From an uncultured Microbacteriaceae bacterium (GTDB lineage Bacteria; Actinomycetota; Actinomycetes; Actinomycetales; Microbacteriaceae), in assembly GCA_946481135.1 (NCBI GenBank), contig CAMLMQ010000070.1, forward strand, positions 1 to 12,821: a DNA stretch of 12,821 bases, in the 5' to 3' direction. Both the position numbers and the translations under genes were made by a program. Below are positions 1 to 6,486 of this stretch, piece after piece; position 1 is the first letter of the stretch, and every line of letters begins with the position of its first letter. Below the pieces are notes generated by a model. The model was not told where the DNA came from and searched no databases. It saw nothing but the letters and a program-made list of their open reading frames with translations.

Positions 1-678
1 GACCCCGTCGCGGTTCGACACGGTCCAGTCGCCGTCGGTCATGACCTCGTCGAGGACTGGCGCGTTGAGCTCCCACCACTCGAGGTCGCTCATGCCCGAC
101 GCCGCGCGGCTGCGTTCGGCGACGACCCGGCTCTGCGCGGCCCCGGCGACGTACGCGGTGACCGCCGTGATCACCTGATCCATCTGGAGGTCGTCGAGCC
201 CGATCCCGTCGATCGCGCGCAACTGCCACTCGTAGCGACTCGATTCGCCGGGCCCGAGCCAGGGGCGGCCGATCTGCAGGTCGATGAGCCAGGGATGCCG
301 CACATACTCGTGCCACAGGTCGTCGGCGACGCGCGTGAGGTTCTCGCGCAGCCCTTCCGTGTGCGGCGGACGCTCGCCCTCGGCGGCGACGGCATCCCGC
401 ACGAGTCCGAGCAGCGCGGCGCGGTCGGGCACGTAGGTGTAGAGCGTCATGACGCCGATGCCGAGCCGGTCGGCGACGCGGCGCATCGAGAAGGCGTCGA
501 GGCCCTCCTCGTCGGCGAGGGCGGTCGCGGCGGCGACGACCTCGTCGACCGTGAGCTTCGCGCGCGGTCCGCGCGCACCGCGGGGGTCGCCGAGTCCGCG
601 CCGCCAGAGCAGCCGCAGCACCCGCGTCGGATCACCCGTGTTGTCGGCCGCGCGCGGGTTCGTCGCTCGGTCGTCCAT
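1..678 (-). CDS. TetR/AcrR-family transcriptional regulator (C-terminus cut by window edge)
   Basis: This encodes a DNA-binding repressor of the TetR type; 226 codons are visible and the frame is open at base 1, so the C-terminus is missing. Residues about 41-90 form the TetR DNA-binding domain, with the helix-turn-helix around SMRRVADRLGIGVMTLYTYV (64-83). The first 40 residues are an Arg/Pro-rich extension seen in many actinobacterial members. The rest is a helical ligand-binding domain resembling the TetR_C_1 type. The ATG at 676-678 is preceded, with six bases between, by TAGGCT on the same strand, and there is no Shine-Dalgarno sequence, so the mRNA is probably leaderless. The gene is divergent from a DrrAB-like exporter, and two identical-arm palindromes lie between them. 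That is the usual arrangement for a local repressor of a drug exporter. The family call is secure; the ligand is unknown. Confidence 0.9.
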   Translation of the reverse strand, partial: MDDRATNPRAADNTGDPTRVLRLLWRRGLGDPRGARGPRAKLTVDEVVAAATALADEEGLDAFSMRRVADRLGIGVMTLYTYVPDRAALLGLVRDAVAAEGERPPHTEGLRENLTRVADDLWHEYVRHPWLIDLQIGRPWLGPGESSRYEWQLRAIDGIGLDDLQMDQVITAVTAYVAGAAQSRVVAERSRAASGMSDLEWWELNAPVLDEVMTDGDWTVSNRDGV

Positions 679-684
679 GGCCCT

Positions 685-690
685 AGCCTA
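685..690 (-). promoter_or_regulatory. Putative -10 element of the tetR gene (leaderless)
   Basis: On the minus strand TAGGCT ends six bases before the ATG of the tetR-like gene. That spacing places the transcription start at or next to the A of the start codon. A TTGATC at 713-708 is a possible -35, with a 19-base spacer that overlaps the first operator. No RBS is present. This is inferred from spacing only. Confidence 0.5.
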
Positions 691-697
691 CTTTCTC

Positions 698-710
698 CGT
701 ACGGTGTACG
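698..710. promoter_or_regulatory. Operator 1, perfect palindrome CGTAC-N3-GTACG
   Basis: CGTAC GGT GTACG is a perfect inverted repeat with 5-base arms and a 3-base centre. It lies in the 80-bp gap between the divergent tetR-like gene and the ABC exporter gene. The same arms recur 34 bp downstream, and both copies share the outer context C-CGTAC...GTACG-A. It overlaps the spacer of the likely tetR promoter and a TACGAT (707-712) that could be the exporter -10. It is probably the binding site of the neighbouring TetR protein. Confidence 0.7.
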
Positions 711-731
711 ATCAAGCCCGCCCATCAAATC

Positions 732-744
732 CGTACAACGTACG
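732..744. promoter_or_regulatory. Operator 2, perfect palindrome CGTAC-N3-GTACG
   Basis: CGTAC AAC GTACG has the same 5-base arms as operator 1 with a different 3-base centre. Its centre is 34 bp from that of the first copy, about three helical turns, so two dimers could bind on a similar face of the DNA. It sits just upstream of the RBS of the ABC ATPase gene, where a bound repressor would block initiation or early elongation. Confidence 0.7.
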
Positions 745-758
745 AAGTAAGGAGTCCC

Positions 759-1709
759 ATGGATCCGACACCCCCGCTCGTCGCCCGCGGCCTGCGTAAG
801 AACTACCGCGACACCGCCGCGCTCGACGGCTTCGACCTCGAGGCCGGCCCCGGCATCCACGGCCTCCTCGGCGCCAACGGCGCGGGCAAGAGCACGGCCG
901 TCAACGTCTTCACGACCCTCACCCGGCCCGACGCGGGCGAGGCGTGGGTCGCGGGCCACGAGGTGCAGCGCGACCCCCGGGCGGTGCGCCGGGCGATCGG
1001 TCTCGTCGGGCAGGCGCACGCCGTCGACGAGGTGATCGGCGGCCGCGAGAACCTCGTGATGTTCGCGCGGCTTTTCGGCCTCTCGAGCCGGGCCGCGTCG
1101 GCGCGCGCCGACGAGCAGCTCGAACGGTTCGGACTCACCGACGCGGCGGCGAAGGCCGTCGGCTCCTACTCCGGCGGGATGCGGCGGCGTCTGGACATCG
1201 CCGTCGCGCTGCTGCTCGACCCCGCGGTGCTGTTCCTCGACGAGCCGACGACGGGGCTCGACCCGCGCGCCCGCAACGAGGTGTGGCGGGCCGTGCGGGA
1301 GGTCGCCGCCCGCGGCACGACCGTGCTGCTCACGACGCAGTACCTCGACGAGGCCGACCAGCTCGCGGCCCGCATCTCGGTCATGGATGCCGGACGCGTG
1401 ATCGCCGACGGCACCCCCGACGAACTCAAGCGCACGATCGGGGGCGACCGCATCGTCGCCACCCCGAGCGATCCCGGCGAGCTCGAGCGCACCGTCGAGG
1501 TGCTCACCGACGGGCTCGGCGCCGCGGCGATCGCCGACCGCGACGCCGGCACGGCGATCGTGCCCGCCCGCGCGGGTACGGCATCCCTCTCGACGGCCGT
1601 CACCGTCCTCGACGCGGCGCGGATCGGCCTCGCCGACCTGGAACTACGCCGCCCCACCCTCGACGACGCGTTCCTCGCCCTCACCGACCGCACGAAGGAG
1701 AACGCATGA
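759..1709 (+). CDS. ABC transporter ATP-binding protein, DrrA-like drug exporter subunit
   Basis: This is the cytoplasmic ATPase of a two-gene ABC-2 exporter that would power efflux of a drug or lipid-like compound by the permease encoded next. Visible in its 316 residues are Walker A GANGAGKST (38-46), Q-loop Gln85, signature YSGGM (137-141) and Walker B VLFLDEP (157-163). At the H-switch position there is Gln194 (TTQYLDEAD) instead of His, which is the usual state in DrrA-type ATPases. The C-terminus ends in the typical RRPTLDDAFLALT segment (298-309) of daunorubicin-resistance-type ATPases. The ATG at 759 has a good RBS, AAGGAG, eight bases upstream. The stop overlaps the permease start as ATGA. 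Two TetR-type operators precede the gene, so expression is probably induced by the compound sensed by that regulator. The substrate cannot be read from the sequence. Confidence 0.93.
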   Translation: MDPTPPLVARGLRKNYRDTAALDGFDLEAGPGIHGLLGANGAGKSTAVNVFTTLTRPDAGEAWVAGHEVQRDPRAVRRAIGLVGQAHAVDEVIGGRENLVMFARLFGLSSRAASARADEQLERFGLTDAAAKAVGSYSGGMRRRLDIAVALLLDPAVLFLDEPTTGLDPRARNEVWRAVREVAARGTTVLLTTQYLDEADQLAARISVMDAGRVIADGTPDELKRTIGGDRIVATPSDPGELERTVEVLTDGLGAAAIADRDAGTAIVPARAGTASLSTAVTVLDAARIGLADLELRRPTLDDAFLALTDRTKENA

Positions 1710-2485
1710 GCACGATCACCCACGCCGCCGTGCTCACGACCCGCCACCTGCAGCACTGGAGGCGCCAGCCGGCGACGCCGCTGTTCGGACTCGCCTTCTC
1801 GATCATGTTGCTGCTGATCTTCGCGCTGCTGTTCGGCGGCGCGATGCGGGTGCCGGGCGTCGACGGCGGCTACGTCTCCTTCCTGCTGCCCGGGATGCTG
1901 ACGCTCGCGATGATGTTCGGGGTCGAAGCGACGATGACCGCGATCACGTCGGACTCGAAGAAGGGCATCACGGCCCGTTTCCGGTCGATGCCGATCTCGA
2001 GCGCCGCCGTCGCGCTCGGCCGCAGTGGCGCCGACATGATCACGTCGGTCGTCGAGCTCGGGGTGCTCATCCTTGGTGGGCTGCTCATCGGGTGGCGCAT
2101 CGAGGCGGGCCCGCTCGGCGCGCTCGCGGCGATCGCCCTGCTGCTCTGGCTGCGCTTCGCGCTGCTCTGGGTGGGGATCTTCCTCGGGCTGACGTTGCGC
2201 AGCGAGGGGGCGACGGTGGCCGTGCAGGTGCTCGTCTGGCCGCTCGGGTTCGCGTCGAATGTGTTCGTCGCCCCGGAGACGATGCCGGCCTGGCTCGGCG
2301 CGATCGCGCAATGGAACCCGATCTCGGCGACCGCGACCGCGGCGCGCGAGCTCTTCGGCAACCCGACGGGCATCACGTCGGGGTGGCTCGCGGAGACGGC
2401 GATCCCGCTCGCGATCGCCTGGCCCGCGGCGCTGCTCGTCGTATTCGTGCCATTGTCGGCGCGCGCCTTCCGCCGGCTGCGCTGA
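1706..2485 (+). CDS. ABC-2 type transporter permease, DrrB-like
   Basis: This is the membrane subunit of the exporter whose ATPase precedes it. The 259-residue product has about six hydrophobic segments (roughly 27-45, 57-78, 108-130, 137-160, 168-188, 231-252). A charged cytoplasmic stretch SDSKKGITARFRSMPIS (82-98) lies between segments two and three and matches the conserved cytosolic region of ABC-2 permeases, where the ATPase docks. The YVSFLLPGMLT motif (56-66) is typical of DrrB-like proteins. The ATG overlaps the ATPase stop by four bases and has GAAGGAG upstream, so the two are translationally coupled. The length agrees with the family. Assignment as an exporter subunit is firm; drug specificity is inference from family and TetR context. 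Confidence 0.92.
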   Translation: MSTITHAAVLTTRHLQHWRRQPATPLFGLAFSIMLLLIFALLFGGAMRVPGVDGGYVSFLLPGMLTLAMMFGVEATMTAITSDSKKGITARFRSMPISSAAVALGRSGADMITSVVELGVLILGGLLIGWRIEAGPLGALAAIALLLWLRFALLWVGIFLGLTLRSEGATVAVQVLVWPLGFASNVFVAPETMPAWLGAIAQWNPISATATAARELFGNPTGITSGWLAETAIPLAIAWPAALLVVFVPLSARAFRRLR

Positions 2486-2502
2486 ACGTGCGGGGGCGGC
2501 TC

Positions 2503-2508
2503 TAGGCT
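2503..2508 (+). promoter_or_regulatory. Putative -10 element of the MFS gene (leaderless)
   Basis: TAGGCT is followed by seven bases and then the ATG of the MFS gene. It is the same hexamer at nearly the same distance as in front of the tetR-like gene, and no Shine-Dalgarno is present. The MFS gene therefore probably has its own promoter and a leaderless transcript, rather than belonging to the ABC operon that ends 30 bases upstream. Confidence 0.5.
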
Positions 2509-2515
2509 CGACTCG

Positions 2516-3751
2516 ATGACCGCCCCCGCCCTCACCGACGCCGACGTCGCCCGCATCCGCCGCCGGAGCCGCGTCGCGATCATCAGCGGGCAGTCGCTCG
2601 CCGGCATCGGGATGGGCGCCACCTTCTCGGCGGGGGCGCTGCTCGCGACGCAGCTCTCCGGCTCGCCCGCGTGGTCGGGCACGTCGGTGACGGCGTCGAC
2701 CCTCGGCGCGGCCGCCGCGGCGGTGCCGCTCGCCGCGCTCGCCCAGCGCTTCGGCCGGTCGCCGGCCCTCGCGTCGGGTGCGGGCATCGCCGCCGCGGGC
2801 GCGATCGTCGGGATCGTCGCGAGCGCCACGGGGGCGTTCTGGCTGTTCCTCGTCGCGATGGCGATGCTCGGCGTCGGCACCGCCGTCAACCTGCAGTCGC
2901 GGTTCGCCGGCACCGACCTCTCCGACCCGGCGACACGGGGGCGCGACCTCGCGATCGTCGTGTGGTCGACGACGATCGGCGCGGTCGCCGGACCCAACCT
3001 CATCGGTCCGGGCGATGCGCTCGGGCGCTCGCTCGGTCTCCCCGCCCTCTCGGGCGTCTTCCTGTTCGCACTCGCCGCCCAGCTCGTCGCGGTGCTCGTC
3101 TACCTCGTCGTGATGAACCCCGACCCGCTGCTCACGGCGGTGCGGCTCGGCGTCGAGCGCGGCGTCGCGGCCGTCGCCGCCCGGGTCGAGGACCGCAACG
3201 GCGTCGTCACCGCCATCCTCGCCCTCGCCCTCAGCCACGCGACGATGGCGTCGGTCATGGCGATGACGCCCGTGCACCTCGTCGACCACGGCGCGACCCT
3301 CGTGATCGTCGGCGTCACGATCAGCCTCCACGTCGCGGGGATGTATGCGCTCTCGCCGGTGTGGGGCATCCTCTCCGACCGGCTCGGGCGCGAGGTCGTC
3401 ATCGGCCTGGGCCAGGGGATGCTGCTGGCCGCGCTGCTCATGACCTCGCTCGGCGCGGAGAGCGAGGGCTGGGTGCTCACCGGGCTGATCTTCCTCGGGC
3501 TCGGCTGGAGTGCGGCGACGGTCGCGGCATCCGGACTCGTCGCCGACAGCGCCGACCCCACCCGCCGCACGCGCGTGCAAGGGCGCGCCGACCTCGCGAT
3601 GAGCCTCGCCGGGGGTCTCGGTGCCGCCGCGTCGGGGGCGGTGCTCGCCGCGATCGGCTACGCGGGGCTGTCGGTCGTCGCGATGGGACTCGTCGCGATC
3701 GTGCTCGCCGCCCTCGCGCTGCGGGTCGCGCGCCTCCGCACGCGCCCTTGA
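2516..3751 (+). CDS. Major facilitator superfamily (MFS) transporter
   Basis: This 411-residue, strongly hydrophobic protein has about twelve membrane segments and is probably a proton-coupled exporter of small molecules. Motif-A-like loops appear in both halves: LAQRFGRSPAL (75-85) and LSDRLGREVV (286-295). A conserved-looking SLHVAGMYALSPVWG block (270-284) precedes the second loop and matches a subgroup of actinobacterial multidrug-type MFS proteins. The two halves are joined by a charged linker near 204-228. The ATG at 2516 is chosen for the leaderless -10 in front of it; there is no upstream RBS. The TGA stop shares its last base with the 22-bp palindrome of the following toxin-antitoxin module. 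The substrate is unknown. Confidence 0.9.
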   Translation: MTAPALTDADVARIRRRSRVAIISGQSLAGIGMGATFSAGALLATQLSGSPAWSGTSVTASTLGAAAAAVPLAALAQRFGRSPALASGAGIAAAGAIVGIVASATGAFWLFLVAMAMLGVGTAVNLQSRFAGTDLSDPATRGRDLAIVVWSTTIGAVAGPNLIGPGDALGRSLGLPALSGVFLFALAAQLVAVLVYLVVMNPDPLLTAVRLGVERGVAAVAARVEDRNGVVTAILALALSHATMASVMAMTPVHLVDHGATLVIVGVTISLHVAGMYALSPVWGILSDRLGREVVIGLGQGMLLAALLMTSLGAESEGWVLTGLIFLGLGWSAATVAASGLVADSADPTRRTRVQGRADLAMSLAGGLGAAASGAVLAAIGYAGLSVVAMGLVAIVLAALALRVARLRTRP

Positions 3752-3772
3752 GTTGACCAGACCTGGTCAACT
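3751..3772. promoter_or_regulatory. Perfect 22-bp palindrome, likely operator of the toxin-antitoxin module
   Basis: Arms AGTTGACCAG (3751-3760) and CTGGTCAACT (3763-3772) are perfect reverse complements around the two bases AC. The right arm runs into TACCCT (3772-3777), the likely -10, so a bound antitoxin or toxin-antitoxin complex would block the promoter. The left end overlaps the last base of the MFS stop codon. As RNA it could also form a hairpin that ends MFS transcription, but no U-run follows. Confidence 0.75.
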
Positions 3773-3777
3773 ACCCT
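3772..3777 (+). promoter_or_regulatory. Putative -10 element of the antitoxin gene (leaderless)
   Basis: TACCCT is followed by six bases and then the ATG of the antitoxin gene. TTGACC (3753-3758) inside the palindrome resembles a -35 but its spacer is only 13 bases, so it may not act as one. No RBS is visible. Confidence 0.45.
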
Positions 3778-3783
3778 GACCGC

Positions 3784-4017
3784 ATGACGGCGGTCAACAT
3801 CTACGACGCGAAGGCGCAGCTCTCGAAGCTCGTCGCCCGCGCCGAGGCGGGGGAGGAGATCACCCTCGCCCGCAACGGCAAGCCCGTCGCGCGCCTCGTG
3901 CCGCTCGGGCGCCGCACCGCGTCGCGTGTGCCGGGCGCGCTCAAGGGACAGATCGTCATCCGCGACGACTTCGACGACTTCACCGAGCAGGATGACGCCG
4001 ACTGGTACGGCGAGTGA
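3784..4017 (+). CDS. Type II antitoxin, Phd/YefM family (VapB-like partner of PIN toxin)
   Basis: This 77-residue protein would bind and neutralise the PIN-domain ribonuclease encoded directly downstream and repress their shared promoter. The N-terminal half has the Phd/YefM fold signature: MTAVNIYDAKAQLSKLVARA (1-20), then GEEITLARNGKPVARLVPL (23-41). That part normally dimerises and binds DNA. The acidic tail, with [17 protein letters not shown] (61-77), is the type of segment that wraps around the toxin. The ATG follows a likely -10 by six bases and a perfect 22-bp palindrome sits over the promoter. The stop overlaps the toxin start (GTGA), typical of coupled antitoxin-toxin pairs. The family call is strong; the autoregulation is inference. 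Confidence 0.9.
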   Translation: MTAVNIYDAKAQLSKLVARAEAGEEITLARNGKPVARLVPLGRRTASRVPGALKGQIVIRDDFDDFTEQDDADWYGE

Positions 4018-4394
4018 GGATCCTCCTCGACACGCACGTGCTGCTCTGGTGGCTCATGGAGTCGCCGAAGCTCTCTCCCCGGCTGAGCGCGGCACTGGCC
4101 GATCCACGCCACGATGTGCTCGTGTCGTCGGTGACGCACGCGGAGATCGCGATCAAGCGGTCGCTGGAGAAGCTCGAGGCGCCGTGGATCCCCGACGCTC
4201 TGCTCGAGGAGAACGGCATCGGCTCGCTCCCGTTCACGGCCGACCACGGTCGACGGCTGCTCGAGCTGCCGTTTCACCACCGCGACCCGTTCGACCGCAT
4301 GCTGATCGCCCAGGCGGCGTGCGACGACCTCGTCGTGGCCACGGATGATCCGCTGTTCCGTCGCTACGACGTCCGGGTGCTGCCCGACGCCTAA
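4014..4394 (+). CDS. PIN-domain toxin ribonuclease (VapC-like)
   Basis: This 126-residue PIN protein is expected to be a metal-dependent endoribonuclease that cuts RNA, often tRNA or rRNA in this family, when its antitoxin is lost. Acidic residues expected at the active site are visible: Asp6 in [10 protein letters not shown], Glu44 in THAEIAIK, Asp91 and Asp94 in [14 protein letters not shown], and Asp111/112 in ATDDPLF. All are intact, so the gene looks active. The GTG at 4014 overlaps the antitoxin stop by four bases. The TAA stop (4392-4394) forms the first half of the TAAGCT that looks like the gltX -10. The length matches the LLDTH-type PIN toxins that pair with Phd-like antitoxins. The cleavage target cannot be predicted. 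Confidence 0.9.
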   Translation: MRILLDTHVLLWWLMESPKLSPRLSAALADPRHDVLVSSVTHAEIAIKRSLEKLEAPWIPDALLEENGIGSLPFTADHGRRLLELPFHHRDPFDRMLIAQAACDDLVVATDDPLFRRYDVRVLPDA

Positions 4395-4397
4395 GCT
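4392..4397 (+). promoter_or_regulatory. Putative -10 element of gltX overlapping the toxin stop codon
   Basis: TAAGCT lies eight bases before the GTG of gltX and includes the TAA stop of the toxin gene. The spacing is slightly longer than for the other leaderless candidates here. No Shine-Dalgarno sequence precedes the GTG. The position suggests that gltX has its own start signal at the end of the toxin gene, although read-through from the module is also possible. Confidence 0.4.
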
Positions 4398-4405
4398 CGG
4401 ATTCC

Positions 4406-5902
4406 GTGCCTGCTCTTCCCTTCTCGACCGCGACCGGCTCCGACGTGCGGGTGCGGTTCTGCCCCTCACCGACGGGCACCCCCCACGTCGGGATGGTGCG
4501 CACGGCCCTGTTCAACTGGGCCTACGCGCGGCACACGGGCGGCACGATGGTGTTCCGCATCGAGGACACGGATGCCGCCCGCGACAGCGAGGAGAGCTAC
4601 ACCCAGCTCATCGACGCGCTCACCTGGCTCGGCATCACGTGGGACGAGGGCGTCGAGATCGGCGGACCCCACGGCCCCTACCGGCAGTCGCAGCGCACCG
4701 AGATCTACGCTGACCTGATCGGGCGCCTGAAGGATGCCGGCCTCCTCTACGAGAGCTTCGTCACCCCCGAGGAGATGGAGGCGCGCAACGTCGCGAACGG
4801 CCGCGACCCGCGCCAGGGCTACGACAACTTCGAGCGTTCGCTCTCGGAGGAGGAGCGGGCGGCTCTCCGTGCCGAGGGGCGGCAGCCGTCGCTGCGGCTG
4901 CGGGTGCCCGACACCGATCTGTCGTTCACCGACCTCATCCGCGGCGAGATCACCTTCCCGGCGGGGTCGTTCACCGACTTCGTCGTCGTGCGCCCGAACG
5001 GCGCACCGCTCTACACGTTCGTGAACCCCGTCGACGACGCGCTCATGGGGGTGACGCACGTGCTGCGGGGGGAGGACATCCTCTCCTCGACGCCGCGGCA
5101 GATCGCCCTGTATCTCGCGCTCATCGAGCTCGGCGTGACGGACTTCATCCCGCAGTACGCGCACATGCCGCTCGTCTACGGCGAGGGCGCGAAGAAGCTG
5201 TCGAAGCGCGACCCCGAGTCGAACCTCTTCCACCACCGAGACCGCGGGTTCATCCCCGAGGGACTGCTCAACTACCTCGCCCTGCTCGGCTGGTCGATCG
5301 CCGCCGACCGCGACGTGTTCACGCAGGACGAGTTCGTCGAAGCCTTCGACATCCGCGACGTGAACCCCAACCCGGCCCGCTTCGACCAGAAGAAGGCCGA
5401 CGCGATCAACGGCGACCACATCCGCATGCTCGCCCCCGCCGACTTCGAAGCCCGGCTCGTGCCGTATCTCGCCGGTCTCGTCGCGGACCCGCCGACGCCC
5501 GCCCAAGCGGCGATCCTGCGGGCGGCGGCGCCGCTCGTGCAGGAGCGGATGACGGTGCTCTCCGAAGCCCCCGGGCTGCTCGCGTTCCTGTTCACCGACG
5601 ACTCCGCCCTCGAGTACGACGCCGACGCGCTGCCGAAGGACGCCGACCAGGCCCGCCTCGTGCTCGACGCCTCGTACGCCGCGCTCGAGCAGCTGGACGA
5701 CTTCGCGACCGCCGAGATCGAGGCGGCGCTGCGGGCGGCCCTCATCGACGGGGCCGGCCTCAAGCCCCGGGATGCCTTCGGCCCCCTGCGCACCGCCGTG
5801 TCGGGTCGGCGCATCTCGCCGCCGCTCTTCGAGTCGATGGAGATCCTCGGCAAGGCCTCGACGCTCGCGCGGCTCGAGCGCTTCCGCGGCACTCTGGCCT
5901 GA
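4406..5902 (+). CDS. gltX: Glutamate--tRNA ligase (GluRS)
   Basis: Class I aminoacyl-tRNA synthetase that charges tRNA-Glu with glutamate. In actinobacteria lacking GlnRS it also misacylates tRNA-Gln for later amidation by GatCAB. The 498-residue product shows the HIGH-type motif in [11 protein letters not shown] (20-30) and the KMSKS-type motif KLSKR (264-268). Between them is the catalytic fold, including the RGEDIL segment. After KLSKR comes the family-typical [16 protein letters not shown], then the helical anticodon-binding region, ending [12 protein letters not shown]. The length is normal for bacterial GluRS. The GTG at 4406 gives an N-terminus about 13 residues upstream of the [11 protein letters not shown] strand. 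The toxin gene ends 11 bases upstream, a DUF1905-like gene starts two bases after the stop, and a tRNA-Gln follows. Confidence 0.97.
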   Translation: MPALPFSTATGSDVRVRFCPSPTGTPHVGMVRTALFNWAYARHTGGTMVFRIEDTDAARDSEESYTQLIDALTWLGITWDEGVEIGGPHGPYRQSQRTEIYADLIGRLKDAGLLYESFVTPEEMEARNVANGRDPRQGYDNFERSLSEEERAALRAEGRQPSLRLRVPDTDLSFTDLIRGEITFPAGSFTDFVVVRPNGAPLYTFVNPVDDALMGVTHVLRGEDILSSTPRQIALYLALIELGVTDFIPQYAHMPLVYGEGAKKLSKRDPESNLFHHRDRGFIPEGLLNYLALLGWSIAADRDVFTQDEFVEAFDIRDVNPNPARFDQKKADAINGDHIRMLAPADFEARLVPYLAGLVADPPTPAQAAILRAAAPLVQERMTVLSEAPGLLAFLFTDDSALEYDADALPKDADQARLVLDASYAALEQLDDFATAEIEAALRAALIDGAGLKPRDAFGPLRTAVSGRRISPPLFESMEILGKASTLARLERFRGTLA

Positions 5903-5904
5903 TC

Positions 5905-6201
5905 ATGGCGAAACTCGACGAACCCATCCCGCTCGACCACGAATTCACGGCACCGATCGGCGTCGACGTGAAAGGCGAACGCTGGGCGTGCGTCGAGATG
6001 CCCGGATCGGCCGAGTTCTTCGGCACCGGCTCGGCCGTGCGGGTCGACGCCGTCGTCGACGGCGTGCCGCTGCCCAACGTGGGTCTCATGGTCACGGGCC
6101 GCGGCGGCCACATGCTCTCGCTCAATGCCCAGCTGCGGAAGCGACTCGGCAAAGACCTCGGCGACGAGGTCACGGTGCGGCTCGAGCGACGCCTGAGCTG
6201 A
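5905..6201 (+). CDS. DUF1905-like small protein
   Basis: This 98-residue protein is of unknown function. It reads as a single small beta-rich domain of the DUF1905 type. Supporting features are the opening FTAPIGV with GERWACVEMP (residues about 14-33), an FFGTGSAVRVDAVVDGVPLPNVGLM stretch in the middle, and the ending LNAQLRKRLGKDLGDEVTVRLERR (about 73-96). In other proteins this domain often stands beside a YdeI/OmdA-like domain, which is absent here. The ATG at 5905 follows the gltX stop by only two bases, so it is very likely cotranscribed and translationally coupled with gltX; there is no independent RBS. Nothing in the sequence shows an enzymatic site, and the link to gltX may be positional only. 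Confidence 0.75.
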   Translation: MAKLDEPIPLDHEFTAPIGVDVKGERWACVEMPGSAEFFGTGSAVRVDAVVDGVPLPNVGLMVTGRGGHMLSLNAQLRKRLGKDLGDEVTVRLERRLS

Positions 6202-6233
6202 CGCTCCGCGACGGTCGGGGCGGGCCCGCAGGG

Positions 6234-6244
6234 TACGGTAAAGT
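6234..6244 (+). promoter_or_regulatory. Putative -10 region of the tRNA-Gln gene
   Basis: TACGGT (6234-6239) and the overlapping TAAAGT (6239-6244) are -10-like hexamers 32-42 bases upstream of the tRNA 5' end. That is a reasonable distance for a short tRNA precursor leader. No convincing -35 is seen in the GC-rich sequence upstream. The tRNA may therefore have its own promoter rather than depend on gltX read-through. Confidence 0.4.
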
Positions 6245-6275
6245 GGTCAGTCGGCCCGGCTTCGGCTCGGCGCCC

Positions 6276-6347
6276 TGGGGTATGGTGTAATTGGCAACAC
6301 GGCTGATTCTGGTTCAGTTGTTCTTGGTTCGAGTCCAGGTACCCCAG
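6276..6347 (+). tRNA. trnQ: tRNA-Gln (anticodon CTG)
   Basis: A full cloverleaf is visible in 72 bases. The acceptor stem is TGGGGTA (6276-6282) with TACCCCA (6340-6346) and discriminator G6347. The D stem is GTGT (6285-6288) with ACAC (6297-6300). The anticodon stem GCTGA (6302-6306) pairs with TCAGT (6314-6318) around loop TTCTGGT, giving anticodon CTG at 6309-6311. The T arm is CTTGG-TTCGAGT-CCAGG (6323-6339). CCA is not encoded. It reads CAG codons and sits about 375 bases downstream of gltX, whose product probably charges it with glutamate as the first step to Gln-tRNA. A terminator hairpin follows. Confidence 0.96.
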
Positions 6348-6353
6348 CTCTTC

Positions 6354-6379
6354 GAAGCCCTCGCCCACGCGGGGGCTTC
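6354..6379 (+). terminator. Terminator hairpin after tRNA-Gln
   Basis: GAAGCCCTCG (6354-6363) pairs with CGGGGGCTTC (6370-6379) in a 10-bp stem with one T-G wobble and a 6-base loop. It begins seven bases after the tRNA. The sequence after it (CTCCGTCTCC) is only moderately T-rich, as is common for actinobacterial hairpin terminators. Confidence 0.7.
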
Positions 6380-6486
6380 CTCCGTCTCCGGGGTGATGTC
6401 GCCGCGGGTGAGGATGCGCCCACGGGATGATCGCTCTCGCTCGCCGGGGCGACGACATCCTGTCTGCCTCAGGCTGGACTGGAGAC

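Noticed and set aside
1338..1343. Missing H-loop histidine in the DrrA-like ATPase as a sign of inactivity
   Set aside because: Gln in the TTQYLDEAD context is the usual state in DrrA-type ATPases, so it is not a defect.
944..2485. Possible longer start for the DrrB-like permease in a frame open from 944
   Set aside because: The upstream part translates to an Arg-rich, motif-free stretch overlapping the ATPase. The real start at 1706 has an RBS and the ATGA overlap.
1166..3580. Very long minus-strand open frame opposite the ABC and MFS genes
   Set aside because: Its translation is a low-complexity Arg/Glu/Asp/His-rich string, typical of the antisense of GC-rich genes. The plus-strand genes have complete family motifs and normal codon use.
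6222..6233. GC-only palindrome GCGGGCCCGC upstream of tRNA-Gln as a terminator or operator
   Set aside because: It has no loop and consists only of G and C in a GC-rich background, so it can arise by chance; the -10-like bases follow it directly.
6384..6460. Long imperfect inverted repeat (GATGTCGCC with GGCGACGACATC) upstream of the lipoprotein as a riboswitch
   Set aside because: The arms are far apart with a mismatched insertion, and no known riboswitch core is recognisable.
6427..6486. Upstream in-frame ATG for the lipoprotein gene
   Set aside because: It would put 20 residues before a classic lipoprotein signal peptide. The ATG at 6487 gives a signal of the expected length.
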